Shown here: piece by piece, positions 53,341 to 63,095 of the stretch
Layout: the number at the start of each line of letters is the position of its first letter
How positions within the stretch are numbered: position 1 is the stretch's first letter
NCBI GenBank assembly: GCA_001298545.1
Contig: LJCX01000023.1
Location: forward strand, 1 to 64,000
Reading direction: 5' to 3'
DNA length: 64,000 nucleotides
Source of the DNA: Actinobacteria bacterium OV320
Lineage (GTDB): Bacteria; Actinomycetota; Actinomycetes; Streptomycetales; Streptomycetaceae
The notes under the pieces: model-generated
Told to the model about the DNA's origin: nothing
The model's database searches: none
Seen by the model: only the letters and a program-made list of their open reading frames with translations
Made by a program: the position numbers and the translations under genes

Positions 53341-54408
53341 TCACTCGTACTCGGTTCCTCCCTTGCGGGTCAGATACGCACCGCTCACCGCCTTGGCGAT
53401 CGCCCGTCCCCCCGTCACCGGGCTGTACCGCTCGACGGCCGGCCGGATCACCACGCCCTCGCGCAGGTGCAGCCCCCGTCCGGACACCGTCTCGCGGCCG
53501 GTCGCGATCTCCAGGACCCGCTCGCTGTCGTACGGGCCCTCGAACAGGCGCGGGACGAGGGGCAGTTCGCCGTCCAGCAGCTCCGCCGCGTCCAGCCAGC
53601 GCACCTCGCCGTCGATCTCGGCGGACACGTCGAACACCGCGTATCCGAGGGTGTCGCGCCGGCCGTCCGCGCCGTACGTCAGGTCCTGCACACCCGCTCC
53701 GTACACCTCCGCGAAGACACCGATCCGGCGCGCGCCCAGCCGCTCGGCGAGACGGGCCGCGGCCTCCGGGACGCCATGGCCGCGAACGGCTCGCCAGTAC
53801 AGGTTCCTCGGATCCTCCGTCAGGGCGAGGGACTTCGAGCCGAAGCCCTTCGAGGAGACGTACACCCGCTCCTCGTCGGCGACATACGTCAGCAGACATG
53901 CCGAGCCGTGCAGTTTCTCGGTCAGGATCACCGGCTCGCCGGGCTCGAAGATGCCGGGGTAGCGCTGGATGTTCTCGATGTCGACCCAGGGCAGCAGATC
54001 CGGCGCCGCCTCGACGTCGCCGCTCATGGTCGGCGGGATGGGCGGCACCCACTTGACGATGCCCAGCCGCTCCGCGAAGTCAGTGCCCTCCGCGGCGGCC
54101 AGCGCCAGGTCGACGTCCGCCAGCGCCTCGGGCCGGCACACGATCCCCTGGGACAGCTCGCCCCGCAGCCGCACCGCCTTCACCCGGTCCGACCTGCTGC
54201 CCGCCAGCCGCCCGGTCAGCCCGAGTTCCTCGACGAGCCCGGTGGGGAGCACCGACTGCTCGGGGATGTACAGGGCGGCCTCGCCGGTGCGGTACGCGCC
54301 CTTGGCGACGACGGCCCGGTACAGGCCGACCTGCGCCAGTTCGAGGGCGTCGGCGTTGGGGTGCTCGTGGACGGTCAGCACTTCGGCGGTGACGCGCAGC
54401 GTCGACAT
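53341..54408 (-). CDS. DraRnl-type RNA ligase (Rnl5 family)
   Basis: 355-aa protein. The N-terminal OB-like region (STLRVTAEVLTVHEHPNADALELAQVGLY, with RGELSQGIVC) precedes the nucleotidyltransferase domain. Motif I is LTEKLHGSACLL (ligase Lys), with motif III-like IGVFAEVYGAGVQDLTYG, motif IV EGVVIRP and motif V near IAKAVSGAYL. This domain order matches Deinococcus radiodurans DraRnl, which joins 3'-OH ends in nicked duplexes and may serve in RNA repair. It is cytoplasmic; no Hen1/Pnkp partner is adjacent. Confidence 0.88.
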   Translation of the reverse strand: MSTLRVTAEVLTVHEHPNADALELAQVGLYRAVVAKGAYRTGEAALYIPEQSVLPTGLVEELGLTGRLAGSRSDRVKAVRLRGELSQGIVCRPEALADVDLALAAAEGTDFAERLGIVKWVPPIPPTMSGDVEAAPDLLPWVDIENIQRYPGIFEPGEPVILTEKLHGSACLLTYVADEERVYVSSKGFGSKSLALTEDPRNLYWRAVRGHGVPEAAARLAERLGARRIGVFAEVYGAGVQDLTYGADGRRDTLGYAVFDVSAEIDGEVRWLDAAELLDGELPLVPRLFEGPYDSERVLEIATGRETVSGRGLHLREGVVIRPAVERYSPVTGGRAIAKAVSGAYLTRKGGTEYE

Positions 54409-54532
54409 GAGAGCTCCTTCAAGTCCTGCGGGGCATGGCTCGGTTGGGTTTCATCTCCTCAACTCTCCCCGCAGGAAAGGGATGGAGCGACCCGATTATC
54501 GGCTGGTAGCGTCCCTGCCGAGATCGGTGGAC

Positions 54533-55243
54533 TCACCCGTGCCGGGCCAGCGCCTCCGTCACCAACTGGGCGTTGGACAGGGCCCGTTCGCCGTCCGGAA
54601 GGGTCAGGGTGTCCTCCAGGCCCACTCGGGTCGGCAGGCCCAGCCGCGCCGCCAGCCGCAGTACCGGCCATGCGCCGCCGTCCTCCCCGTGCAGCAGAAT
54701 CGGACGGCCGAACGCGGTGCCGAGCTCGGTCAGCAGAGCGTGCGCGCTCGCCTCGGCCGTGTCCGGGGCGGTGTCCGTCACCTCCGCGAGCACCCGCAGC
54801 ACCTTCGGGCCGAGGGGTGAGCGGGCGAACCGTGCCGCGCCGTCCGTACCGGACCAGATGCCGGCCTCCACGCCCACGCCTCTCCCGAGAAGGGCGGTGG
54901 CCAACTCCTCCGCGCCCGGCTCGTGCCAGTTGACGGAGGCGTGGTCGGGCAGCACCGTCCAGTCGCGCACCCGGGTGAGCCGGGCCGCCGGGTCCGGGTG
55001 CGCCCAGGCGCCGGTCGTCACGCCGACCGGCACGGCCACCCGTGCCCGGATCGCGTCGAGGGTCGCCGCGACCACTCGCGGCGACATCGTGTCCCGGCCG
55101 CACGGCGTCTTGGGATGGACATGGACATCCGTGGCCCCCGCCGCGACGGCCTCGGCCGCGGCGTCCGCCATCGCCTCGGGCGTCAGCGGCACGATCGCAC
55201 CGTCCGCGGCGCCGCGCGTTCCGTTGAGACAGACCTGCACCAT
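54533..55243 (-). CDS. BKACE-type beta-keto acid cleavage enzyme (KCE family)
   Basis: 236-aa protein. The ATG at 55243 (MVQVCLNGTRG) was chosen over one that adds 24 residues. The (beta/alpha)8 fold of the 3-keto-5-aminohexanoate cleavage family is supported by HVHPKTPCGRDTM, VGVTTGAWAHPDP, SVNWHEPGAEELA, and the acceptor-side HGEDGGAWPVL. Members convert a beta-keto acid and acetyl-CoA to a CoA ester and acetoacetate. It is shorter than typical KCE (about 270), and the expected zinc His pair is partly kept (DVHVHPK), so activity is likely but not certain. Confidence 0.75.
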   Translation of the reverse strand: MVQVCLNGTRGAADGAIVPLTPEAMADAAAEAVAAGATDVHVHPKTPCGRDTMSPRVVAATLDAIRARVAVPVGVTTGAWAHPDPAARLTRVRDWTVLPDHASVNWHEPGAEELATALLGRGVGVEAGIWSGTDGAARFARSPLGPKVLRVLAEVTDTAPDTAEASAHALLTELGTAFGRPILLHGEDGGAWPVLRLAARLGLPTRVGLEDTLTLPDGERALSNAQLVTEALARHG

Positions 55244-55383
55244 GCCCCGATGGTGACACCCGCCACTGACAACGGCCTCGGTCGGCCGCACGGGCAAAAA
55301 CCGGGGGTGCGGCATCCCCGGCGCACCCCCGCCGTGCTCTCAGGCCGGCCGGGGGCCGACCTTGGGCAGAGCTCGGGCCGGTG

Positions 55384-55986
55384 TCAGGCCGACACCAGCA
55401 GTCGTCCGCTCCTGGCGTACGCCAGGGCCTCGGGCGTGAGCACGGGGCGCGGTACGAGAATTCCGCAGTCCGCGCAGACCGGGCCGGACGACGGTTCGTG
55501 ATCCAGGTCGTACTTCCACGGCAGCCGCTCGCCGCCGCACACCGGGCAGCCGGAACCCGGTGCGCGCTCCAGCGCGGCGATCAGCTTGCGCAGCACGTCG
55601 GCCAGCGGCTCACGGGGGTGGAGCCGCGGGTCGTCGCACCACGCGACGCCGAATCCGCCCCAGGTCAGCCGGTGCCAGTCGTCCACGGTGCCGGGCCTGC
55701 GCAGCCCGTCGTGCTTCTCCTTCTTGCGGCGCTCGGCGAACTCGACCTCGTAGGCCAGCCACACCGCCCGCGCCTCCTCCAGCTCGTCCAACGCGGCCAC
55801 GAGCCGCGCCGGATCGGGGGAGCGGTCCTCCGGACCGAACCCGGCCCGGGAGCACAGGTGGTCCCAGGTCGCGCGGTGTCCGTAGGGGGCGAACCGTTCA
55901 AGGCACTTGCGCAGGGAGTACCGCCGCAGTGCCAGATCGCACCGGGGGTCTCGCACCTGTCTCGCCAGACTCCGGAAACCGGCCAT
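55384..55986 (-). CDS. Zinc-ribbon protein of unknown function
   Basis: 200-aa cytoplasmic protein. A C-terminal pair of CPVCGG and CADCG motifs about 30 residues apart forms a probable zinc ribbon. The N-terminal 130 residues are helical and charged (LVAALDELEEARAVWLAYEVEFAERRKKEK) with a conserved-looking WHRLTWGGFGVAWCDDPRL. No enzyme family is recognised. It may bind DNA, RNA or another protein. Confidence 0.7.
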   Translation of the reverse strand: MAGFRSLARQVRDPRCDLALRRYSLRKCLERFAPYGHRATWDHLCSRAGFGPEDRSPDPARLVAALDELEEARAVWLAYEVEFAERRKKEKHDGLRRPGTVDDWHRLTWGGFGVAWCDDPRLHPREPLADVLRKLIAALERAPGSGCPVCGGERLPWKYDLDHEPSSGPVCADCGILVPRPVLTPEALAYARSGRLLVSA

Positions 55987-56196
55987 CGCCTTGCACCTCC
56001 GTCACATCTGCATCTGCACTTCGGTCACTTCGGCGTCGTCGTACGGACGTCGTCGAATAGACGTATCGACATGCGATTCGGCTCCATCCGATTTCCGAGG
56101 ACCTCCACCTGTCGAAAACTTGACGCATGTTCATCTTCAATCCCGGGGATACCGGCGGTAACCTTCCGCCGACCCCCCCGTCGCTAGGAGCAGCCG

Positions 56197-58983
56197 ATGC
56201 CACGGCGAACCCCCCGCTTCACTCTCGACAGACTGAGAACTCCCGGCAGATTCCCCGGGTTCCTGAAGACAGCCTCCGTATGCGCCTTGATTGCCGGTCT
56301 TTTGTCGCCGCTTTCCCAAGTGGCGGCAGCCGCCGAGGTCACGGCGGCGAACGACTACTGCGGCGGCCAGTGTTCCGACATCCTGCCGCCCGGCGAGAAC
56401 GGCAACGCCACCCTGGCGCAGATCCTCCTCAACCAGGCCTTCGGCACCCAGCCCGAGCACGCCGAGGACCAGCTCGGCCCCTACGCCAACCTGGCCAAGG
56501 GCTACCCCACGCTCACCAACGCCACGATCAACACGTTCTTCAACGACGCGTCGTTCGGTGTCGCTTCCGATCAAGTCGCCTCCACCCTGAGTCCCGCGGG
56601 CCGCAGCGACGTGACGATCGTCCGCGACAAGAAGACGGGTGTGCCGCACATCACCGGTACCACCAGATACGGCACCGAGTTCGGCGCCGGGTATGCGGCG
56701 GCCCAGGACCGGCTGTGGCTGATGGACGTCTTCCGGCACGTCGGCCGCGGCCAGCTCACCGCCTTCGCGGGCGGCGACCCCTCCAACCAGGGTCTGGAAC
56801 AGCAGTTCTGGCGCAACGCTCCGTACACCGAGGCAGACCTCCAGGCCCAGATCGACAACGCGGTGGCCGGCAACGGCACCCGCGGCCAGCAGGCACTCGC
56901 CGACGCCAACGCCTACCTGGCCGGCATCAACGCCTACATCGACGCCTCCGACAGCGGCCGCTACTTCCCCGGTGAATACGTCTTGACCGGCCACAAGGAC
57001 TCAATCACCAACGCGGGCACCATCGACCACTTCAAGATCACCGACCTGGTGGCGCTGGCCTCGGTCATCGGCGCGCTCTTCGGCTCGGGCGGCGGCGGCG
57101 AGGTCAACAACGCGGTGTCCCTGCTCGCCGCGCAGGAGAAGTACGGGGTGGAGCAGGGCACCCAGGTCTGGGAGGCGTTCCGCGAACGCAACGACCCCGA
57201 GGCCGTGCTCACCGTCCACAACGGCCAGAGCTTCCCCTACGCCACGAAGCCCGCGAGCCCGCAGGGCGCGGCACTGCCCGACACCGGCTCGGTGACCTCG
57301 CAGCCGCTGGTCTACGACGCCACGGGCACCGGCGGCGACGCCACGGCGACCGCCACCTCCGCCGCGGCGACCGCGACCGCGCTCAGCTCGGCCAGGCGCG
57401 GCATGTCCAACGCCCTTGTGGTCAGCGGCCAGGCCACCGCGAGCGGCCACCCGATCGCCGTCTTCGGCCCGCAGACCGGCTACTTCGCCCCGCAGCTGCT
57501 CATGCTCCAGGAGATCCAGGGCCCGGGCATCAGCGCCCGCGGCGCCTCCTTCGCGGGACTGAGCATGTACGTCGAGCTGGGCCGCGGCCAGGACTACGCG
57601 TGGAGCGCCACGACCTCCGGCCAGGACATCATCGACACCTACGCGGTCGAACTCTGCCAGGACGACTACCACTACCTCTTCCACGGCACCTGCACGGCCA
57701 TGGACGTGGTGGAGCAGAAGAACGCCTGGAAGCCCACCACCGCCGACGGGACGGCAGCCGGTTCGTACACGATGCGCGTGTACCGCACCAAGTACGGTCC
57801 CGTGGAGTACCGGGCGACCGTGGGCGGCAAGAAGGTCGCCTACACGACCCTGCGCTCGTCCTTCATGCACGAGGCCGACTCGATCATCGGCTTCCAGATG
57901 CTGAACGACCCCGACTACGTGAAGAGCCCGCAGACCTTCCAGAGCGCGGTGCAGCACATCAACTACACCTTCAACTGGTTCTACGCCGACTCCACGCACA
58001 CCGCGTACTACAACAGCGGCGACAACCCGGTAAGGGCGAGCGGCGTCGACGCCGAGTTCCCGGTGTGGGCGCAGTCGGCGTACGAGTGGAGGAACTGGGT
58101 GCCGGCCACCAACACGGCCGAGTACACCCCGGCCTCGGCGCACCCCAACTCCATCGACCAGGACTACTACATCTCCTGGAACAACAAGCAGGCCAAGGAC
58201 TACTCGACGGCCTCCTGGGGCGACGGTTCCGTGCACCGCGGCAACCTGCTGGAGGACCGGGTGAAGAAGCTGGTCGCGGCCGGCGGCGTCACCCGCGCGT
58301 CCCTGACGAAGGCGATGGCGGAAGCGGCCCTCGCCGACCTGCGCGCCGAGGACGTCCTGCCCGATCTGCTGAAGGTGATCAACAGCTCCACGGTCACCGA
58401 CTCCACGGCCGCGGCCGCGGTGACCAAGCTCCAGACCTGGCTGACGGCGGGCGGCAGACGGACGGAGACGACGGCCGGTTCCAAGACCTACGCCGACGCC
58501 GACGCGATCCGCATCCTGGACGCCTGGTGGCCGCTGCTGGTGAAGGCCGAGTTCGAACCCGGCCTCGGCACCGGCCTGTACACGGCGTTCACCGCGAACC
58601 TGCCGATCGACGAGGCTCCGTCGGCCGCCCACGGCCCGACCGGGGCGCACGCCGGAAGCTCCTTCCAGTACGGCTGGTGGAGCTATGTCGACAAGGACAT
58701 CCGGGCCGTGCTCGGCGAGTCGGTGCAGGGCGCGCTGCCCCAGAAGTACTGCGGCAGCGGCACCGTCAGCAGCTGCCGGGACGTCCTCATCAGCACGCTG
58801 AAGACGGCGGCCGGCAAGACCGCGGCCCAGGTCTACCCCGGCGACACCCTGTGTGCGGCGGGCAACCAGTGGTGCGCCGACTCGATCGTCCAGCGCACCC
58901 TGGGCGGCATCAAGCACGGCAACATCGGCTGGCAGAACCGGCCCACCTTCCAGCAGGTGGTGGAGTTCACGTCACACCGGTAG
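56197..58983 (+). CDS. Secreted penicillin acylase-family amidase (possible AHL or lipid acylase)
   Basis: 928-aa preprotein. The ATG at 56197 has GGAG 8 bp upstream. The signal peptide ends near QVAAAAEVTAA. The alpha-chain contains DVTIVRDKKTGVPHITGTTRYGTEFGAGYAAAQDRLWLMD, the family start. The autoproteolytic boundary and Ntn nucleophile are RRGMSNALVVSG (Ser after Gly-Met), with the beta-chain following. Such enzymes cleave amide bonds in penicillins, acyl-homoserine lactones or acyl-peptides. The final codons and the stop are part of a 17-bp tandem repeat. Confidence 0.9.
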   Translation: MPRRTPRFTLDRLRTPGRFPGFLKTASVCALIAGLLSPLSQVAAAAEVTAANDYCGGQCSDILPPGENGNATLAQILLNQAFGTQPEHAEDQLGPYANLAKGYPTLTNATINTFFNDASFGVASDQVASTLSPAGRSDVTIVRDKKTGVPHITGTTRYGTEFGAGYAAAQDRLWLMDVFRHVGRGQLTAFAGGDPSNQGLEQQFWRNAPYTEADLQAQIDNAVAGNGTRGQQALADANAYLAGINAYIDASDSGRYFPGEYVLTGHKDSITNAGTIDHFKITDLVALASVIGALFGSGGGGEVNNAVSLLAAQEKYGVEQGTQVWEAFRERNDPEAVLTVHNGQSFPYATKPASPQGAALPDTGSVTSQPLVYDATGTGGDATATATSAAATATALSSARRGMSNALVVSGQATASGHPIAVFGPQTGYFAPQLLMLQEIQGPGISARGASFAGLSMYVELGRGQDYAWSATTSGQDIIDTYAVELCQDDYHYLFHGTCTAMDVVEQKNAWKPTTADGTAAGSYTMRVYRTKYGPVEYRATVGGKKVAYTTLRSSFMHEADSIIGFQMLNDPDYVKSPQTFQSAVQHINYTFNWFYADSTHTAYYNSGDNPVRASGVDAEFPVWAQSAYEWRNWVPATNTAEYTPASAHPNSIDQDYYISWNNKQAKDYSTASWGDGSVHRGNLLEDRVKKLVAAGGVTRASLTKAMAEAALADLRAEDVLPDLLKVINSSTVTDSTAAAAVTKLQTWLTAGGRRTETTAGSKTYADADAIRILDAWWPLLVKAEFEPGLGTGLYTAFTANLPIDEAPSAAHGPTGAHAGSSFQYGWWSYVDKDIRAVLGESVQGALPQKYCGSGTVSSCRDVLISTLKTAAGKTAAQVYPGDTLCAAGNQWCADSIVQRTLGGIKHGNIGWQNRPTFQQVVEFTSHR

Positions 58984-59068
58984 TCACGTCACACCGGTAG
59001 CCACGCGCCACCGGTAGCCACGTGCCACCGGTGGTCATGTACCACCGGTGGTCATGTCACACCGTCGG
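58967..59068 (+). repeat. Six 17-bp tandem repeats across the acylase stop codon
   Basis: Units: 58967-58983, 58984-59000, 59001-59017, 59018-59034, 59035-59051, 59052-59068. The first two are identical (TCACGTCACACCGGTAG); later ones vary (CCACGTGCCACCGGTGG). The stop codon TAG ends at 58983 inside unit 1. Several units contain the palindrome CCACCGGTGG or CACGTG. Confidence 0.85.
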
Positions 59069-59091
59069 TCCCCGCGACGGCGGGTCGCGTC

Positions 59092-60372
59092 CTAGCGGAT
59101 CCGGCCCGCCGCCAGCACCAGCCGCGCCAGCTCGGGGTGCACGATGTCACTGTGCGCCCCGGCCGGCGCCCCACCCCGCCGGACCACCGCCGCCGCGTCG
59201 ACGTTCACGCACCCCGACGTCGGCAGTGGCCGGGACAACGCGTCGGCCAGCACGCGCGCGTGCGTGCCCGGCACGGCCTGCACCCCGTCGTGCCCCAGGG
59301 CGCCCCACTTGGCGCCCAGCACCTCCCCGACGAGCCCCTGGGCGTCGCCCGCCATCCGCGAGGCCAGCGGGTACATGGTGCTCAGCGCCTGGTCGAACCG
59401 TGAATAGCAGCACACCAGGGGGCCGTCGATCCGGTTCTGCTGGCCCTGGAGCACCCCTCGCGGCGCGAACGCGTAGTGCGAGAAGGCCCCTTGGAGCAGC
59501 GTCACGGACTTCACCGTGCGCACGCCGTCCGGCAGCCCCCGCAGCGCGAACGACACGAGTCGCCCGCCGAAGCTGTGCCCCACCAGATGGACCCGAAGGG
59601 CCGGCGCCGTCGTCGCCAACCGCCCGACGAGCGGCCCGAGTCCCCGCTCGCCCACCGTGCCGGCGCGCCGCTTCATCGCGTAGTACGTCGCCTGCCGCAG
59701 CAGCTCGTGCGCCCCGTCCCACGGGTTGGGCAGCGCGAACTCCCCGGCCCCCGGTGCGGAGTCGAGGCCGGACAGGGCCCGCGCGAACTGCTCGCAGGCC
59801 ACCGCCGTCGGGCAGGCGAACATCTCCGGCTCGTCCTGCGGCACCCCCTCCGCCAGCGTGTCCGCCCCGAACAGAGCCTGCGGTCCCGGCGGCACCACGT
59901 CCACCAGCAGCCGCACCAGCCGGCCGAACTCCTCCAGCTCGGCCTCCTCGGGCGGCCGCTGCTCCAGCAGCCGTGCGATCCGGTCGACCACCGTGGCCCG
60001 GCCGGGGAACGTCTCGAGGAGCGCGTGCCGGGTGTCCGCGTCCAGGGCCGGGCGCCGGGTCTCCTCGGCCGCCGCCGAGCGCGGCAGGTCGGGGATCGGC
60101 TCGTCCGAGAACCGCATCGACGGCCACACCACGCCCACGTAGCCGATGCGCGCCGCCGGGGCCAGCGCGGGGATCGGGGCGAAGAAGCGGCTGTAGAGGC
60201 GGGTCGCGCCGGAGCGGTCGCTGTTCCAGCCGTGCGCGAAGACGATCAGGTCGCGGACCCCGCTCCGCTTCACCCCGGTCAGCAGCTGGTCCCGCCGTCC
60301 GCCGTCGGCGTCCCCGTCGGCGTCGAAGGTCAGCTCCCAGTAGGGAGTCACGCTCATCGCCGGATCCGCCAT
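59092..60372 (-). CDS. Alpha/beta-hydrolase-like protein
   Basis: 426-aa protein. The ATG at 60372 (MADPAMSV) is preceded by GAGGGG. The hydrolase core has DLIVFAHGWNSDRSGATRLYSRFF near the N-terminus and the nucleophile elbow LVGHSFGGRLVSFAL. A late GTHARVLADAL or HSDIVHPELARLVL segment could supply the His. No signal peptide, so it is likely cytoplasmic. It lies convergent to the acylase gene. The substrate is unknown. Confidence 0.82.
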   Translation of the reverse strand: MADPAMSVTPYWELTFDADGDADGGRRDQLLTGVKRSGVRDLIVFAHGWNSDRSGATRLYSRFFAPIPALAPAARIGYVGVVWPSMRFSDEPIPDLPRSAAAEETRRPALDADTRHALLETFPGRATVVDRIARLLEQRPPEEAELEEFGRLVRLLVDVVPPGPQALFGADTLAEGVPQDEPEMFACPTAVACEQFARALSGLDSAPGAGEFALPNPWDGAHELLRQATYYAMKRRAGTVGERGLGPLVGRLATTAPALRVHLVGHSFGGRLVSFALRGLPDGVRTVKSVTLLQGAFSHYAFAPRGVLQGQQNRIDGPLVCCYSRFDQALSTMYPLASRMAGDAQGLVGEVLGAKWGALGHDGVQAVPGTHARVLADALSRPLPTSGCVNVDAAAVVRRGGAPAGAHSDIVHPELARLVLAAGRIR

Positions 60373-60530
60373 GACAGGCCCCCTCGTCCCCCGAGCGATG
60401 CGCCAAGTGCGCGTATCGTCCTGCGAACATGGGCAATTGGCCATACGTCACGGCTCATCCGTACAAGAGCCGATCAGGCCCTGTCCGCCGGAACGGGTCC
60501 GAGCCGATCCGGGGCACCCCTTCCGTCACA

Positions 60531-60548
60531 ACATACCGACTGGTTAGT
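60531..60548. promoter_or_regulatory. TetR-type operator upstream of the SDR-FadD-TetR operon
   Basis: ACATACCGACTGGTTAGT is an imperfect palindrome (ACATACC/GGTTAGT, 5 of 7 pairs). It is 47 bp before the SDR start, in promoter range. The last gene of the operon encodes a TetR protein, which probably binds here. Confidence 0.55.
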
Positions 60549-60594
60549 CTGGCGGTAGAGCCGATTCGTGCCGCAGTCGCGTCGAAGGAGACCG

Positions 60595-61359
60595 ATGGTG
60601 GAAGCAGTGCAGGATGCCGGAGTGGTCGTGACCGGAGCGGGAGGCGGTATCGGGGCCGCGCTGGCCCGCCGCTTCGCCGCCGAGGGAGCCCGGGTCGTCG
60701 TCAACGACCTGGACGCGGACCGGGCGCACGCCGTCGCCGACGAGATCGGCGGGATCGCGGTCCCCGGCGACGCTTCCGAGATCGTCGACCGGGCCCGGGA
60801 GGCGCTCGGCGGCACCGTCGACGTGTACTGCGCCAACGCCGGAGTCGGCTCGGGCGGCTCGGAGTCGGCAGGGGAGGCCGTCTGGGCGCTGGCCTGGGAC
60901 GTCAACGTCATGGCCCATGTCCGCGCGGCCCAGGCGCTGCTCCCGGACTGGCTGGAGCGCGGCCGGGGCCGGTTCGTGTCGACCGTGTCCGCCGCCGGGC
61001 TGCTCACGATGATCGGCGCCGCCCCGTACAGCGTGACCAAGCACGGCGCGTACGCCTTCGCCGAGTGGCTGTCGCTGACCTACCGCCACCGCGGGATCAA
61101 GGTCCACGCGATCTGTCCCCAGGGCGTGCGCACGGACATGCTGGACGCCACCGGCAGCGCGGGCGACCTGGTGCTCAAGCCGACCGCGATCGAGCCGCAG
61201 GACGTGGCGGACGCCCTGTTCAAGGGCATCGCGGAGGACCGCTTCCTGATCCTGCCGCACCCCGAGGTCGCCGGGTACTACCAGGTGCGGGCCCAGGACC
61301 CCGACCGCTGGCTGACCAACATGAACCACCTCCAGCAGAAGTGGGAGACCGCCGAATGA
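60595..61359 (+). CDS. Short-chain dehydrogenase/reductase
   Basis: 254-aa NAD(P)-dependent enzyme. Cofactor motif VTGAGGGIGAALARRF, NAG motif CANAGVGSG, and catalytic Ser/Tyr/Lys in STVSAAG and APYSVTKHG. AAGGAG at 60585-60590 sets the ATG at 60595. It overlaps the acyl-CoA synthetase gene by ATGA. A possible role is redox conversion of an acyl-CoA or alcohol intermediate. Confidence 0.92.
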   Translation: MVEAVQDAGVVVTGAGGGIGAALARRFAAEGARVVVNDLDADRAHAVADEIGGIAVPGDASEIVDRAREALGGTVDVYCANAGVGSGGSESAGEAVWALAWDVNVMAHVRAAQALLPDWLERGRGRFVSTVSAAGLLTMIGAAPYSVTKHGAYAFAEWLSLTYRHRGIKVHAICPQGVRTDMLDATGSAGDLVLKPTAIEPQDVADALFKGIAEDRFLILPHPEVAGYYQVRAQDPDRWLTNMNHLQQKWETAE

Positions 61360-63029
61360 CCGTGTCCGCCTCCCGTTACGCGGCCAAGCCCTGGGTGGCC
61401 CTCCTCGACGAGGCCCAGCGCGCCCCGATCGACCCGGCCGACTCCCTCGTGCACGCCTTCCGCAGGTCCGTCGCCGAGGCCCCCGACCGCACCTGCCTCG
61501 CCTACTTCGACGGGCGGCTCAGCTACCGCGAGGTGGACGAGCTCAGCGACTCCGTGGCCGGTCACCTCGCCGCCCGTGGCCTGGAGCCCGGTGACCGGGT
61601 CGCCGTGCTGCTGCAGAACTCCCCGCTCTTCGTCCTCGCCCTGCTCGGCGCCTGGAAGGCGGGCGCGACCGTCGTCCCGGTCAACCCGATGTACAAGTCG
61701 GGCGAGGTCGCCCACGTCCTGCGGGACGGCGAGGTGGCGGCGCTGATCTGCTCCGACCGGGCCTGGGAGTCGTATCTGCGGGAGACGGCTCCCGACTCCC
61801 CCGTGCGGATCGTGCTCACCGGCTGCGAGCTGGACTTCCAGACCCGCGGCGACGCGCGCGTGCTGACCTTCGAACGCCTCCCGCAGGCACCGGACGCCGA
61901 CGATCTCACCGCCGTCGCCCGCGCCGGCCACAAGGCCCCCGAGGGCCGCGAGGCCGCTCCCGCCGACATCGCCCTGATCAGCTACACCTCGGGCACGAGC
62001 GGCGCCCCCAAGGGCGCCACCAACACCCACCGCAACATCATGGTCAACGCCGAGCGGCAGCGCACCGGGCTGCGCCTGCCCGAGGCGCCCGTCTACTACG
62101 CCCTCGCGCCGCTGTTCCACATCACCGGCATGGTCTGTCAGCTCGGCGCCTGTCTGAACAGCGCGGGGACCCTCGTTCTGACGTACCGCTTCGAGGCGGG
62201 CGTGGTGCTGGAGGCGTTCGCCGAGCACAAGCCGCACTACACGGTGGGCCCGTCCACCGCCTTCATGGCGCTGGCGGCCCCCCCCGACGTCACCCGCGAC
62301 CACTTCGCGTCCTTCGTGAACATCTCCTCCGGCGGCGCGCCGGTGCCGCCCGCCCTGGTGGAGAAGTTCCGGGCGGGCTTCGGGCCCTACATCCGCAACG
62401 GCTACGGACTCACCGAGTGCACCGCGCCCTGCGCCTCCGTGCCGCCCCAGCTCGAGGCGCCGGTCGACCCGGCCTCCGGGACCCTCGCCGTCGGCGTGCC
62501 CGGGCCCGACACGGTCGTCCGCATCGTCGACGAGCAGGGCGCGGAGGTGCCCTTCGGCGAGCAGGGCGAGATCGTGGTGCGGGGTCCGCAGGTGGTCCCC
62601 GGGTACTGGCGCCGCCCCGAGGCCACCGCCGAGACCTTCCCCGACGGCGAGCTGCGCACCGGCGACATCGGCTTCATGGACGAACAGGGCTGGCTGTACG
62701 TCGTGGACCGCAAGAAGGACATGATCAACGCGTCCGGCTTCAAGGTGTGGCCGCGCGAGGTCGAGGACGTGCTGTACACGCACCCGGCGGTGCGCGAGGC
62801 CGCCGTCGTCGGGGTGCCGGACGGCTATCGCGGCGAGACCGTCAAGGCGTACATCAGCCTGCGTCCCGGCGCCGACGCGGATGCCGATACGCTCGCGGCC
62901 TACTGCAAGGACAGGCTGGCGGCGTACAAGTATCCGCGCCAGGTGGAGATCCTGCCCGACCTGCCCAAGACGGCGAGTGGCAAGATCCTCCGTCGGGAGC
63001 TGCGCTCCCGTCCACAGGACAGTCAGTGA
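61356..63029 (+). CDS. Acyl-CoA synthetase (ANL superfamily)
   Basis: 557-aa adenylate-forming enzyme. P-loop YTSGTSGAPKGATNTHRN, aromatic/acyl pocket region NGYGLTECTAP, ATP motif GELRTGDIGFMDEQGWLYVVDRKKDMINASGFKVWPREVE, and catalytic Lys in KTASGKILRRELR. It activates a carboxylic acid to acyl-CoA via acyl-AMP. It sits in an operon with an SDR and a TetR, so it probably feeds the surrounding acyl-CoA pathway. Confidence 0.93.
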   Translation: MTVSASRYAAKPWVALLDEAQRAPIDPADSLVHAFRRSVAEAPDRTCLAYFDGRLSYREVDELSDSVAGHLAARGLEPGDRVAVLLQNSPLFVLALLGAWKAGATVVPVNPMYKSGEVAHVLRDGEVAALICSDRAWESYLRETAPDSPVRIVLTGCELDFQTRGDARVLTFERLPQAPDADDLTAVARAGHKAPEGREAAPADIALISYTSGTSGAPKGATNTHRNIMVNAERQRTGLRLPEAPVYYALAPLFHITGMVCQLGACLNSAGTLVLTYRFEAGVVLEAFAEHKPHYTVGPSTAFMALAAPPDVTRDHFASFVNISSGGAPVPPALVEKFRAGFGPYIRNGYGLTECTAPCASVPPQLEAPVDPASGTLAVGVPGPDTVVRIVDEQGAEVPFGEQGEIVVRGPQVVPGYWRRPEATAETFPDGELRTGDIGFMDEQGWLYVVDRKKDMINASGFKVWPREVEDVLYTHPAVREAAVVGVPDGYRGETVKAYISLRPGADADADTLAAYCKDRLAAYKYPRQVEILPDLPKTASGKILRRELRSRPQDSQ

Positions 63030-63095
63030 CAATCAGCGTCAGGTCAGCAGCACGACAGCCGGTACGGCTCGCCGATGCGGCATAGAGGAAGGCAG

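Noticed and set aside
58967..59068. Tandem repeats considered as a CRISPR array
   Set aside because: Units are 17 bp and adjacent with no spacers, and no cas genes are near.
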